Below, in pieces: positions 16,812-25,175 of a stretch of 64,000 bases of DNA. The DNA comes from an uncultured Microbacteriaceae bacterium (GTDB lineage: Bacteria > Actinomycetota > Actinomycetes > Actinomycetales > Microbacteriaceae): NCBI GenBank assembly GCA_947487835.1, contig CANKXX010000006.1:186001-250000 (forward strand), read 5' to 3'. The notes under the pieces were generated by a model that was not told where the DNA came from, did no database searches, and was given only the letters and a program-made list of their open reading frames with translations. Position 1 is the first letter of the stretch. The number at the start of each line of letters is the position of its first letter. Made by a program: the position numbers and the translations under genes.

Positions 16812-17507
16812 ATGCCGGACACCGTTCTCCCCGCGCTCGCGGTTGCCGCGCTCGCCCTGCTCCAGGAGCGCCCCATGCATCCGTACGAGATGTACCAGAC
16901 GCTGCTCCTGCGCAAGGAGGACGCGCTGGTGAAGGTGCGGCCGGGGACGCTGTACCACGCCATCAACCGGATGGCCGCGGACGGCCTGGTCCGGGCCACG
17001 CACACGGACCGCGAGGGCAACCGGCCCGAGCGCACCACCTACGAGATCACGCCGCTCGGCGGCGAGCGCTTCGTCGCGAGCGTCACCGAGATGCTCGCTA
17101 CCCCCGTGAATCACTTCCCGCACTTCCCGCTCGCCATGGCCGAGGCGCACCATCTGCCGCTCGCCGACGTGCTCGCGCTCGTCGAGGCCCGGGTCGCGGC
17201 CGTCGCCGTCGAGCGGGATGCGCTGGACGCCGACATCCGGCGGGTGCGCGACAAGGGCCTGCCCGAGCGACTCTGGCTGGAGCTCGACCTGCGGCGCGAG
17301 ACGCACGCCGCGGAGCTCGCCTGGCTCGAGCGCCTGCTCGGCCGGCTCCGCTCCGGCGACCTCGACTGGAGCGAGCCGCTCCCGGATCCGACGATGAACT
17401 CTTCCCCGGCTCCGACTCCCTCGGCACCCCATCCCGCAGCAGCCCATCCCGCAGCACCCCATCCCGCGACACCCACAGACCCGCGCAGCAGCGCGACCGA
17501 ACGCTAG
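16812..17507 (+). CDS. PadR family transcriptional regulator
   Basis: A 231-residue PadR regulator. The winged helix occupies residues about 8-85 (MHPYEMYQTLLLRKEDALVK, GTLYHAINRM, TTYEITPLG). A helical C-terminal dimerisation region follows to about 200. The last 35 residues are an Ala/His/Pro tail made by three 15-bp DNA repeats. The start at 16812 was taken for its GGGGGGAGAG ribosome-binding site. A GTG/ATG upstream at 16782 is possible. The MFS exporter gene starts ten bases after its stop, so it probably represses this exporter in the absence of a ligand. Confidence 0.85.
   Translation: MPDTVLPALAVAALALLQERPMHPYEMYQTLLLRKEDALVKVRPGTLYHAINRMAADGLVRATHTDREGNRPERTTYEITPLGGERFVASVTEMLATPVNHFPHFPLAMAEAHHLPLADVLALVEARVAAVAVERDALDADIRRVRDKGLPERLWLELDLRRETHAAELAWLERLLGRLRSGDLDWSEPLPDPTMNSSPAPTPSAPHPAAAHPAAPHPATPTDPRSSATER
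17427..17471. repeat. 15-bp tandem repeat in the padR 3' end
   Basis: Three in-frame copies of the unit CCCCATCCCGCAGCA at 17427, 17442 and 17457. They encode the His-Pro-Ala tail of the PadR protein. Confidence 0.9.
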
Positions 17508-17517
17508 GACACCCCTC

Positions 17518-19059
17518 ATGGACACCATCACCCGGCCCTGGCCGGCGCTCTGGGCGCTCGTCGTCGGATTCTTCATGATCCTCGTCGACTCCACCATCGT
17601 GTCCGTCGCGACGCCGGCGATCATCGCCGACCTCCAGGCGGACATCAGCGCGGTCATCTGGGTGACGAGCGCCTACCTGCTCGCCTACGCCGTGCCGCTG
17701 CTGATCACCGGACGCCTCGGCGACCGCTTCGGCCCGAAGAACGTCTACCTGATCGGGCTCGCGATCTTCACGGTGTCCTCCGCGTGGTGCGGGCTCGCGG
17801 GCGACGTGAACACGCTCATCCTGGCCCGGGTGGCGCAGGGCATCGGCGCGTCGCTCATGACCCCGCAGACCATGGCCGTGATCACCCGCATCTTCCCGCC
17901 GGACCGCCGTGGCGCCGCCATGGGCCTGTGGGGAGCGACGGCGGGCGTCGCGACGCTGGTCGGCCCGATCCTCGGCGGCCTGCTCGTCGACTCCCTCGGC
18001 TGGGAGTGGATCTTCTTCGTGAACCTGCCCGTCGGCGTCGTCGCCTTCGTGCTCGCCTGGCGCCTCGTGCCCGCGCTGTCCACCAAGAAGCACCGCTTCG
18101 ACATCCTCGGCGTCGTGCTCAGCGGCGTCGGCATGTTCCTGGTCGTGTTCGGCATCCAGGAGGGCGAGACCTACGACTGGGGGACCATCGCCGGGCCCAT
18201 CTCGGTCTGGTCGCTGATCATCACGGGCGTCCTCGTGCTCACGGCCTTCGTGCTCTGGCAGCGGGTCAATCGCGGCGAGCCGCTGCTGCCGCTCTCCCTG
18301 TTCCGCGACCGCAACTTCTCGCTCGCGAACGGCGCCATCACGACCGTCGGCTTCACCGTCACGAGCTTCGCGCTGCCGCTGATGCTCTACGCGCAGACGG
18401 TGCGCGGGCTCACGCCGACCCTCGCGGCCCTGCTGCTCGCCCCGATGGCCATCATCTCGGGCGGCCTCGCGCCCGTCGTCGGCAAGATCATCGACCGGGT
18501 GAACCCGAAGTGGATCGCCGCGGGCGGGCTGTCCTGCCTCGCGATCGGGCTGTTCTGGGCCGGCGGCATCCTGTCCGCGGACCTGCCGCTCTGGATCCTG
18601 CTCTTCCCGGTGGCCGTGCTCGGCCTCGCGAACGCCGGCATCTGGGCCCCGCTGTCCACGTCGGCCACCCGCAACCTGCCGCCGCAGCAGGCGGGTGCCG
18701 GCTCCGGCGTCTACAACACGACGCGACAGGTGGGCGCCGTGCTCGGCTCCGCCGCCATCGCCGCCCTCATGGAGGCGCGCCTCGCGGTCGAGCTGCCCGC
18801 GGTGCCCGGCGGCGCGAGCGGGGAGACCGCCGCGTTCGCCGGCGAGCTGCCCGACGCGCTCAAGCAGGGCTTCAGCGCGGCCATGGGCCAGTCGCTGATG
18901 CTGCCCGCCGCGGCCGCCGTTCTCGGTGTGCTCGTGGTGCTCTTCATGGCGAAGCCGCAGCCGCACTCCTGGGGTGCCGCTTCCGCGCATCCCGCCACGG
19001 CCGCCGCGGACACGGCGACCGAGGCGCAGGGGACCCGGCCCGTCCCCGTCGCCGAGTAG
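17518..19059 (+). CDS. MFS drug exporter, DHA2 (EmrB/QacA) family
   Basis: A 513-residue major facilitator with about 14 membrane segments. The family motif for TM1 is clear (FFMILVDSTIVSVATPAI). Motif A follows (GRLGDRFGPKNVYLIG), then motif B with RVAQGIGASLM and motif C in TM5 (GPILGGLLVDSLGWEWIFFV). It is expected to export hydrophobic or cationic compounds with the proton gradient. It is cotranscribed with the PadR gene ten bases upstream. The C-terminal tail is short and Ala/Thr-rich. The substrate cannot be told. Confidence 0.9.
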   Translation: MDTITRPWPALWALVVGFFMILVDSTIVSVATPAIIADLQADISAVIWVTSAYLLAYAVPLLITGRLGDRFGPKNVYLIGLAIFTVSSAWCGLAGDVNTLILARVAQGIGASLMTPQTMAVITRIFPPDRRGAAMGLWGATAGVATLVGPILGGLLVDSLGWEWIFFVNLPVGVVAFVLAWRLVPALSTKKHRFDILGVVLSGVGMFLVVFGIQEGETYDWGTIAGPISVWSLIITGVLVLTAFVLWQRVNRGEPLLPLSLFRDRNFSLANGAITTVGFTVTSFALPLMLYAQTVRGLTPTLAALLLAPMAIISGGLAPVVGKIIDRVNPKWIAAGGLSCLAIGLFWAGGILSADLPLWILLFPVAVLGLANAGIWAPLSTSATRNLPPQQAGAGSGVYNTTRQVGAVLGSAAIAALMEARLAVELPAVPGGASGETAAFAGELPDALKQGFSAAMGQSLMLPAAAAVLGVLVVLFMAKPQPHSWGAASAHPATAAADTATEAQGTRPVPVAE

Positions 19060-19119
19060 CGGCTCGGGGAAGTTCCTCACCCTGGTCGAGGACGCCCTAC
19101 CGTCCCTGTCCCTACCGTC

Positions 19120-19182
19120 CCTGCCCAGGCAGGAGGATCCTGCCCAGCTTCACCCTGGGCAGGATCCCTCTGCCTGGGCAGG
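19120..19182. repeat. 63-bp hairpin element, copy 1, between convergent genes
   Basis: A long imperfect inverted repeat. The left arm starts CCTGCCCAGGCAG and the right arm ends CTGCCTGGGCAGG, with about 27 of 29 stem positions paired and a loop of about six bases. A CCCTGTCCCTAC-type pyrimidine run precedes it. A related element lies at 56848-56910, also between convergent genes. It may act as a bidirectional terminator. Confidence 0.88.
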
Positions 19183-19234
19183 AGGCACTCGACAGGCTCG
19201 GGGATCGTGCGGTCGGGATCCTGCGGGTGCCGCG

Positions 19235-19879
19235 TCAGCCCAGGTCGAGGACGTGGTCGGCGCGGGCTCGGGTCGCCTCGATGAGCACGGCGTTCCGCTC
19301 GTCCGTGCCGCCCGCCCAGGCGACCGCCTGCTCGTGCGTCATCCCGAAGCGCTCGTGCCGCGCGACGAGCCGGCGCATCCGCGCCTCGTGGTCGACCCTG
19401 ACGAACAGGGACACGTCGAGCAGCGGCGCGACGCCGCCCCAGCCGTGCGCGTCCAGCAGCAGGTAGTTGCCCTCCGTGATCACGATGCGGGTCTCGGGCA
19501 GCACGGCGACGCTCGCGGCGAAGGACTCGTCCACCTCGCGGAAGAAGGCCGGCGCGTACACCGTGTGGGCGCCCGGTCCGCCGGCCGCGGCGGTGCGCAC
19601 GCGAGCGAGAATCGCCGTGAACCCCTCCGCGTCGAAGGTGTCGGGTGCGCCCTTGCGATCCCGGCTGCCCAGCCGGGCGAGCTGCGCGTTCGAGAGGTGG
19701 AAGCCGTTCATCGGCAGCAGCGCGGCCTCCGGGCCGAGCGCCGGCACCAGGGCCTCGGCGACCGTGCTCTTGCCCGATCCCGGCGCGCCCGCGATGCCCA
19801 CGACGACGCGGTCGCGGCCGGCGGCGGCCGCGCGCACCACCTCGGCGACGGCGGCGATGCTGCGCAGCGCGGCGGTCAC
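19235..19879 (-). CDS. nucleoside/nucleotide (uridine kinase-like) P-loop kinase
   Basis: A 214-residue P-loop kinase of the uridine kinase/pantothenate kinase superfamily. The Walker A motif GAPGSGKST is at 31-39. MNGFHLSN near 57-64 and ITEGNYLLLD near 130 fit the substrate-binding and Walker B-like positions of the YfdG/PanK-related group. It probably phosphorylates a sugar or nucleoside with ATP. The GTG start overlaps the kynureninase stop by four bases (GTGA), so it is translationally coupled as the last gene of a three-gene operon. Confidence 0.78.
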   Translation of the reverse strand: MTAALRSIAAVAEVVRAAAAGRDRVVVGIAGAPGSGKSTVAEALVPALGPEAALLPMNGFHLSNAQLARLGSRDRKGAPDTFDAEGFTAILARVRTAAAGGPGAHTVYAPAFFREVDESFAASVAVLPETRIVITEGNYLLLDAHGWGGVAPLLDVSLFVRVDHEARMRRLVARHERFGMTHEQAVAWAGGTDERNAVLIEATRARADHVLDLG

Positions 19880-21144
19880 GGGCTCGCCTCCTGCGTCTCC
19901 CGCGTCTCCCGCGCGCCCTGTGCCTCCCGGAGCGCCTCGGCGATCGCGGCTACCCCGTTATGGGTCTCCTCGAAGCTCGTGCTGAGCGGGGACAGGCCGA
20001 TGCGCAGCCCGTCCGGCGCCCGAAAGTCGGGCAGCACGTCGCGGTCCCAGAGCCGGCCGACGACCGCCCGGAAGTCGGGGTGCGCCACGGTCACGTGGCT
20101 GCCGCGGCGATCCGCATCCCGCGGCGTCGCCACCCGCACGCCGAACGGCGCGAGCACGGCGTCGATCTCCTCGAGCGCGAACTCGGTGAGCGCGACGGAC
20201 TTGGCCCGGATCGCGTCGATGCCGACCTCGGCGATCAGCGCGATCATGTCCTGCATGGCGAGCATCGACGTGATGGCGGGCGTTCCGCTCAGCATGCGGC
20301 GGATGCCCGTGGCCGGGGCGTAGGACGGACCCATCTCGAAGATGTCGGCGCCGCCCATCCAGCCCTGGATCGGCTGCGTGAGCTCCTCCTGCAGGCCCGA
20401 CCGCACGTAGGCGTAGGCCGGCGAGCCCGGTCCGCCGTTCAGGTACTTGTAGGTGCAGCCGACGGCGAGGTCGACGCCCCAGGCGTCCAGCTGCGTCGGC
20501 ACCGCGCCGGCGGAGTGGCAGAGGTCCCAGAGCATCAGCGCGCCCGTCCCGTGCGCCCGGTCGGTGATGGCCGGGACGTCCGCCAGGAAGCCCGAGCGGT
20601 AGGACACGGCGCTCGCCATGACGAGCGCCGTACGCTCGCTGAGCACGGCGTCGAGCGACTCCGGCGTGAGACCGGCGTCGGGATCGGTGTCCACCCAGCG
20701 CAGCGTGAGTCCGCACTCCCGGGCGATGCCCGCGAGGATGTACCGGTCCGTGGGGAAGTCCTGCGAGTCGGCCACGATCTCGTCGCGCCCGGGGCGGGCC
20801 GCGACGGCGGCGCGGACCAGCTTGTACAGCAGCACGGAGGTGGAGTCGCCGATCGCGATCTGGCCGGGCGCGGCACCGAGGGCGGCGCCGCCGAGGTCGT
20901 TCCCGATGCGCAGCGGCAGCTCCATCCATCGCTCGTCCCAGCCGCGGATGAGCCGGCCGCCCCACTCCTCGGTGAGGAACCGGGTGACGCGCCCGATGCT
21001 CGCGGTCAGCGGCCGCCCGAGCGAGTTGCCGTCGAGGTAGACGAGGTCGCGGCCGTCGGCGGCGCCCTCCGTGCCGGCGAAGAGCGCGCGGCACGCGGCG
21101 AGCGGATCGGCGGCGTCGAGCGCGCGGGCCCGCTCGAGCGTCAC
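19876..21144 (-). CDS. kynU: kynureninase
   Basis: A 422-residue PLP enzyme that cleaves kynurenine to anthranilate and alanine. YLDGNSLGRPL at 36-46, DSQDFPTDRYIL at 126-137, MLWDLCHSAGA at 204-214 and the PLP lysine K233 in TYKYLNGGPG are all typical. No tryptophan dioxygenase or kynurenine formamidase genes lie nearby. The GTG start at 21144 overlaps the preceding acetyltransferase stop by four bases, and its own stop overlaps the kinase start by four. This makes a tightly coupled acetyltransferase-kynU-kinase operon with no obvious common pathway. Confidence 0.9.
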   Translation of the reverse strand: MTLERARALDAADPLAACRALFAGTEGAADGRDLVYLDGNSLGRPLTASIGRVTRFLTEEWGGRLIRGWDERWMELPLRIGNDLGGAALGAAPGQIAIGDSTSVLLYKLVRAAVAARPGRDEIVADSQDFPTDRYILAGIARECGLTLRWVDTDPDAGLTPESLDAVLSERTALVMASAVSYRSGFLADVPAITDRAHGTGALMLWDLCHSAGAVPTQLDAWGVDLAVGCTYKYLNGGPGSPAYAYVRSGLQEELTQPIQGWMGGADIFEMGPSYAPATGIRRMLSGTPAITSMLAMQDMIALIAEVGIDAIRAKSVALTEFALEEIDAVLAPFGVRVATPRDADRRGSHVTVAHPDFRAVVGRLWDRDVLPDFRAPDGLRIGLSPLSTSFEETHNGVAAIAEALREAQGARETRETQEASP

Positions 21145-21665
21145 GGCTCGGCCCGGTCGACGAGGGGGAGCGCCATCTCGAGGTCCAGCTGCGTGCGATC
21201 GAGCGCGTACGGCGTGGACCGTCCCGTCATCTCGAAGCCCCGCCGACGGTAGTACGCGGTGGCGCGCGGGTTGTGCTCGTGCACCTCGAGCCGCAGCTCG
21301 GTCACGCCGTCCTGCGCCCGCGCCCACTCGACCACGCGGTCGAGGAGCGCGTCGGTGACGCCCGCATCCCGGCCGCGGCGGGTGGGCGTCACGTAGACGC
21401 TGACCAGGAACGCGACGCTGTCGCGGCGGAACACCGTCATGGTGCCCACCCAGGTGCCGTCCTCGTCCTCGGCCACGAACGCGACGCTGCCGGGCTGGGC
21501 GTTGCGCCGGGCCCGCGCCTGCCAGTCGGCGTCGGTCAGCGCCTCGGCGGTGGCGAGCGTCTCGAGGTAGGCGAGGGGCGTGTCGGCGAGCATCTCGAGC
21601 CGCAGGGCCCGGAGCCGGGGCCAGTCGTCCGGGACGATGGGGCGGACGCGGACGGGGGAGGTCAT
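21141..21665 (-). CDS. GNAT family N-acetyltransferase
   Basis: A 174-residue acetyltransferase. The acetyl-CoA loop region reads SVYVTPTRRGRDAGVTDALLD and the late motif HEHNPRATAYYRRRGFEMTG is classic GNAT. It is the first gene of the operon with kynureninase and a P-loop kinase and ends with a GTGA overlap. TACCGT lies six bases before the ATG at 21665, the leaderless layout. Substrate unknown. Given its partners, a tryptophan-derived amine is possible but not shown. Confidence 0.85.
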   Translation of the reverse strand: MTSPVRVRPIVPDDWPRLRALRLEMLADTPLAYLETLATAEALTDADWQARARRNAQPGSVAFVAEDEDGTWVGTMTVFRRDSVAFLVSVYVTPTRRGRDAGVTDALLDRVVEWARAQDGVTELRLEVHEHNPRATAYYRRRGFEMTGRSTPYALDRTQLDLEMALPLVDRAEP

Positions 21666-21671
21666 TGGTCG

Positions 21672-21677
21672 ACGGTA
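21672..21677 (-). promoter_or_regulatory. -10 hexamer of leaderless promoter for the GNAT-kynU-kinase operon
   Basis: TACCGT on the minus strand, six bases before the ATG at 21665. Confidence 0.5.
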
Positions 21678-21778
21678 TCGCCCCGTCGCGCTCTCGGCCA
21701 TCCGCTCCCTCGCCGTCCCAGCACCGCCCCGGCACCGCCCCGGCACCGCCCCGGCCCCGCCCGGGCGACGCGCCCTTC

Positions 21779-22345
21779 TCAGACCATCTGCCCGTTCCAG
21801 TGGACCTCGCCGTCCGGCCAGTCCTCGAGGTCCGCGGTCACCGGGAGGACGTGCCAGCCGTGGTCCTGACGGATCACCCGCGCCGGGCCGTGCAGGGAGA
21901 AGTCGTTGTAGGTGCCGACGGCCCCGGGCAGCGCGCGCCAGCCGTGGCGCACATAGAACCCCGTCGTGTCCTCGCCGGTCTCGAGCAGTCCGAACGGCAC
22001 CTGGAGCGACCCAAGGACGCCGCGGATCGTGTCCGCCAGCCGGCCGCCCAGTCCCGAGCCCTGCAGGTCGGGGCGTACCGCGACCATGCCGACGGCGGCG
22101 ACGAGCTGGTCCTCGGCGAAGGGGCCGTCACCGATCTGCACGAACACGCGCTTCACGCCCGCGTGAGCCGTGACGCCGCGCTCGTCGTGCGCGGTGATCC
22201 GCACCTCGGGCTGCAGGCCGGCCCAGCTGGCGGCGCCGCGGTAGCCCTCGGCATAGCTGGGAAAGGCGAGGGCAAGGGTCGCCGCGATCTCCTCGTGGTC
22301 CCGCAGGCCGAGCGTGCCCTCGCGCCGCACCAGGAAGTCCGTCAC
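21779..22345 (-). CDS. GNAT family N-acetyltransferase (downstream member of a pair)
   Basis: A 188-residue acetyltransferase with AAVGMVAVRPDLQGSGLGGR as the acetyl-CoA binding segment and FYVRHGWRALPG as the late block. The arrangement (LRDHEEIAATLALAFPSYAEGYRG at the start) resembles the AAC(2')/NodA-like group of acetyltransferases, but the substrate is unknown. Its GTG start at 22345 overlaps the stop of a 35-codon mini-ORF. That mini-ORF and another upstream arose by tandem duplication of the junction with the preceding acetyltransferase gene. It is thus the last member of a chain that begins at purD. Confidence 0.82.
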   Translation of the reverse strand: MTDFLVRREGTLGLRDHEEIAATLALAFPSYAEGYRGAASWAGLQPEVRITAHDERGVTAHAGVKRVFVQIGDGPFAEDQLVAAVGMVAVRPDLQGSGLGGRLADTIRGVLGSLQVPFGLLETGEDTTGFYVRHGWRALPGAVGTYNDFSLHGPARVIRQDHGWHVLPVTADLEDWPDGEVHWNGQMV

Positions 22346-22449
22346 GTCTCGAGCTCCTTCGCGTAGTAGATCAACGCGGGCTCGCCCACGTAGGGGCCGA
22401 AGGTGGGGATGCGCACGTAGCCCTCGCGCCGCACCTGGAAGTCCGTCAC
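22342..22449 (-). CDS. 35-codon chimeric mini-ORF (second copy)
   Basis: A 35-residue frame that begins GTG ACG GAC, like the downstream acetyltransferase, and ends ELET, like the end of the upstream one. It has a Leu and a Tyr (ALIYYAKELET) where the parent has Ser and Cys. Its stop overlaps the start of the downstream acetyltransferase (GTGA). It lacks the acetyl-CoA site, so it cannot be an enzyme. It could serve only to carry ribosomes to the next start. Whether it is translated is unknown. Confidence 0.5.
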   Translation of the reverse strand: MTDFQVRREGYVRIPTFGPYVGEPALIYYAKELET

Positions 22450-22553
22450 GCCTCGAGCTCCTTCGCGTAGCAGATCGACGCGGGCTCGCCCACGTAGGGG
22501 CCGAAGGTGGGGATGCGCACGTAGCCCTCGCGCCGCACCAGGAAATCCGTCAC
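22446..22553 (-). CDS. 35-codon chimeric mini-ORF (first copy)
   Basis: A 35-residue frame starting VTDFLVRREGYVRIP and ending AKELEA. The first nine or ten residues come from the downstream acetyltransferase start and the rest from the upstream acetyltransferase end. The GTG overlaps the stop of the acetyltransferase at 22550 and its stop overlaps the next mini-ORF by four bases. Translation by coupling is plausible, a function is not evident. Confidence 0.5.
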   Translation of the reverse strand: MTDFLVRREGYVRIPTFGPYVGEPASICYAKELEA

Positions 22554-23005
22554 GCCTCGAGCTCCTTCGCGTAGCAGATCGACGCGGGCTCGCCCACGTA
22601 CGGGCCGAAGTTGGGGATGCGCACGTAGCCCTCGCGCTCGTAGAAGCGGATCGCGTCCGGCTGGCGGTCGCCCGTCTCCAGCGTCAGGCGGCGCAGCCCG
22701 AGGCGGCGGCCGTGCTCCTCGAGGCTGTTCAGAACCGCGACGGAGACGCCGGTGCCACGGTGGTCCGGGCGCACGTACATGCGCTTGATCTCCGCCTCGC
22801 CGTTCCCGAGGTCCCGCAGACCGCCGCAGCCCACGGCCTCGCCGCCGGCGTTCTCCGCGACGACGAACACCGTGATGTCCGCCGCAGACGGGGCCAACCC
22901 CGGCTCGGAGTCCGGGGTGCCGTAGCGCTCGGCGATCTCCACCCGCTGGGCGTCGCGCAGGGCCGTGGCCGCGGCGTCGTCCCAGTCCCGACGCTCGACC
23001 CTCAC
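22550..23005 (-). CDS. GNAT family N-acetyltransferase (upstream member of a pair)
   Basis: A 151-residue acetyltransferase with the acetyl-CoA segment IKRMYVRPDHRGTGVSVAVL and the late motif DAIRFYEREGYVRIPNFGPY. It resembles the PaiA/YhbS-like small GNAT proteins with unknown substrates. The GTG overlaps the purC stop by four bases, so it belongs to the purD-purC transcript. Its final 35 codons have been copied twice downstream as part of the 104-bp tandem array. Confidence 0.85.
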   Translation of the reverse strand: MRVERRDWDDAAATALRDAQRVEIAERYGTPDSEPGLAPSAADITVFVVAENAGGEAVGCGGLRDLGNGEAEIKRMYVRPDHRGTGVSVAVLNSLEEHGRRLGLRRLTLETGDRQPDAIRFYEREGYVRIPNFGPYVGEPASICYAKELEA

Positions 23006-23910
23006 TCGCCCGTGAGCCTTGTGATCAGCTCCCGGTACCGCGCCGCGGTGAGGTCGACGACGTCCTGCGGCAGCGCAGGCGGCGGGGTGTCGGTCGATGG
23101 GTCCCAGTTCTCCGCGAGCCAGTTGCGCACGATCTGCTTGTCGAAGCTGTCCTTCCGGTTGCCGGCATGCCAGGACTCCGCATCCCAGTACCGGGAGGAG
23201 TCGCTCGTCAGCACCTCGTCGCCGAGGCGGGTGACGCCGCTCACCGGGTCGATGCCGAACTCGAACTTCGTGTCCGCGAGGATCAGGCCGCGCTCCTCCG
23301 CGATCGCCGCCGCGCGACGGTAGATGTGCAGCGACAGGTCGCGGAGCTCCGCCGCCTCGTCCTCACCCGTGAGCTCGACGGCGCGCTCGTAGGTGATGTT
23401 CTCGTCGTGCTCGCCCTGCGGCGCCTTCCACGCGGGCGTGAAGATCGGCTCGGGCAGCCGGTCGCCGAACTGCAGGCCCTCGGGGAGCGGCACGCCGCAC
23501 ACGCTGCCCGTGCGCTGGTACTCGCTCCAGCCGGAGCCGGCCAGGTAGCCGCGCACGACGCACTCGATGGGGAGCATCTCGAGCACCTTGCAGAGCATGG
23601 AGCGCGACTCGACTGCCTCGGGGACAGGGGTGACCTCGTCGCCGGGGGTCACCAGGTGGTTGGGGACCTCGGCGAGCTCGGCGAACCACCACAGGCTCAG
23701 CCGGGTGAGCAGCTCCCCCTTGCCGGGGATGGCGGGGTCGAGCACGTGGTCGAACGCGCTGACCCGGTCCGTGGCGACGATGAGCACGTGCGGCTCGCCC
23801 TCGAGCGTCGCGTCGTGGTTCGGGTCGACGACGGGCACGAACAGCTCGCGCACCTTGCCCGTGTAGGCGTGCTCCCAGCCGGGGAGGTCGAGGCCGCTGA
23901 ATTCGCTCAT
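23002..23910 (-). CDS. purC: phosphoribosylaminoimidazole-succinocarboxamide synthase
   Basis: A 302-residue SAICAR synthetase, which joins CAIR and aspartate with ATP. The opening GKVRELF (18-24) is the phosphate-binding loop, followed by ATDRVSAFDHVL and IECVVRGYLAGSGWSEYQ, the family signature, and LILADTKFEFG. This is the longer form seen in actinobacteria and yeast, not the 240-residue B. subtilis type. Its ATG overlaps the purD stop by four bases and its stop overlaps the following acetyltransferase start, so three genes are coupled. Confidence 0.96.
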   Translation of the reverse strand: MSEFSGLDLPGWEHAYTGKVRELFVPVVDPNHDATLEGEPHVLIVATDRVSAFDHVLDPAIPGKGELLTRLSLWWFAELAEVPNHLVTPGDEVTPVPEAVESRSMLCKVLEMLPIECVVRGYLAGSGWSEYQRTGSVCGVPLPEGLQFGDRLPEPIFTPAWKAPQGEHDENITYERAVELTGEDEAAELRDLSLHIYRRAAAIAEERGLILADTKFEFGIDPVSGVTRLGDEVLTSDSSRYWDAESWHAGNRKDSFDKQIVRNWLAENWDPSTDTPPPALPQDVVDLTAARYRELITRLTGE

Positions 23911-25169
23911 TCGGACACCACCCGGGCGGCGATGTCGGTGCGGTACTGCGCGCCCTCGAGGCGGATGCGCCCGACGGCCTCGTACGCCCGCTCGCGTGCC
24001 TGGCGGAAGTCGCTGCCGCGGCCCACGACGCTGAGCACCCGCCCACCCGTCGCGATCGTGCCCCCGCCCGGCGAGTCCGACCTGCTCGTGGCGGCGTGCG
24101 CGATGCTGACCCCCTCGACGACGGCGGCGTCCTCGAGCCCCTCGATGCGCCGTCCGGTCTGCGGGGCATCCGGGTAGCCCTCGCTCGCCAGCACCACCGT
24201 CACGGCGACGTCATCGCTGAAGGTGGGCCGCGGATGACCGCCGAGCGACCCGGTCGCGGCGGCGAGCAGCAGGCCGGACAGCGGGGTCTCGAGGCGGGGG
24301 AGCACGACCTGGGTCTCCGGGTCGCCGAAGCGCGCGTTGAACTCGATCACGCGGATGCCCTTCTCGGTGAGGATGAGGCCGCAGTAGAGCAGGCCGATGA
24401 ACGGGGTCTGCTCGTTGGCGAGCTGGCGCACGGTCGGCTCGGCGATCGTGTCGATCACCTCGTCGACGAAGCCCTCGGGAAGCCAGGGCAGGGGGGAGTA
24501 CGCCCCCATGCCACCGGTGTTCGGGCCCTCGTCGCCGTCGAGCAGGCGCTTGTAGTCCTGAGCCGGGGAGAGGGGCAGCACGGTGCTGCCGTCGGAGAGG
24601 AAGAAGAGCGAGACCTCCTGGCCGGCGAGGAACTCCTCGAGGAGCACCGTGCCCTGCTGCAGGTAGTGGTCGGCGTGCGCGAGGGCGGCGGCGCGGTCCT
24701 CGGTCACGAGCACGCCCTTACCGGCGGCGAGGCCGTCGGCCTTCACGACGTAGGGGGCGCCGTAGGCGTCGAGAGCCGCCTCGACCTCGGCGCGGGTGCC
24801 CGCGCGGGTGGCCCGGCCGGTGGGCACGCCGGCCTCCTCCATGATCCGCTTCGCGAACGCCTTGCTGCCCTCGAGCGCCGCGGCCCGCTTGCTCGGGCCG
24901 AACACGGGGATGCCGCGGGTGCGCAGGCCGTCCGCGACGCCCGCGACCAGCGGGGCCTCCGGGCCGATGATGACGAGGTCGACGTCCTCCGCGAGCGCGT
25001 AGTCCGCGACGACGGCGGCGTTGTTGGGGTCGAGATGCACGACGGTCGCGACCTGGGCGATGCCGGCGTTGCCGGGGGCCGCGACGATCTCGTGGGCCGT
25101 GTCCTCCCGGGCCAGCGCCGAGACGATGGCGTGCTCGCGGGCACCGGAACCGAGGACGAGGATCTTCAC
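23907..25169 (-). CDS. purD: phosphoribosylamine-glycine ligase
   Basis: A 420-residue ATP-grasp enzyme (GAR synthetase) that makes glycinamide ribonucleotide. LVLGSGAREHAIV at the N terminus, GPEAPLVAGVADGLR, YVVKADGLAAGKGV with the ATP-binding lysine, and the signature RFGDPETQ near residue 285 are all present. It heads the purD-purC-acetyltransferase chain. TAGTCT precedes the GTG at 25169 by six bases, so the first purine gene of this block appears to have a leaderless transcript. Confidence 0.96.
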   Translation of the reverse strand: MKILVLGSGAREHAIVSALAREDTAHEIVAAPGNAGIAQVATVVHLDPNNAAVVADYALAEDVDLVIIGPEAPLVAGVADGLRTRGIPVFGPSKRAAALEGSKAFAKRIMEEAGVPTGRATRAGTRAEVEAALDAYGAPYVVKADGLAAGKGVLVTEDRAAALAHADHYLQQGTVLLEEFLAGQEVSLFFLSDGSTVLPLSPAQDYKRLLDGDEGPNTGGMGAYSPLPWLPEGFVDEVIDTIAEPTVRQLANEQTPFIGLLYCGLILTEKGIRVIEFNARFGDPETQVVLPRLETPLSGLLLAAATGSLGGHPRPTFSDDVAVTVVLASEGYPDAPQTGRRIEGLEDAAVVEGVSIAHAATSRSDSPGGGTIATGGRVLSVVGRGSDFRQARERAYEAVGRIRLEGAQYRTDIAARVVSE

Positions 25170-25175
25170 GGCCCC

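Larger units (their letters stand above)
22321..22632. repeat. 104-bp tandem repeat joining two acetyltransferase genes
   Basis: The block from CGCGCCGCAC at 22321 recurs at 22425 and 22529, an exact 104-bp period, and the copies differ at only a few positions. Each unit holds the 3' end of the upstream acetyltransferase gene, the GTGA stop/start overlap and the 5' end of the downstream acetyltransferase gene. The shared nonamer CGCGAGGGC, present in both parent genes, marks the joints. Confidence 0.95.
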
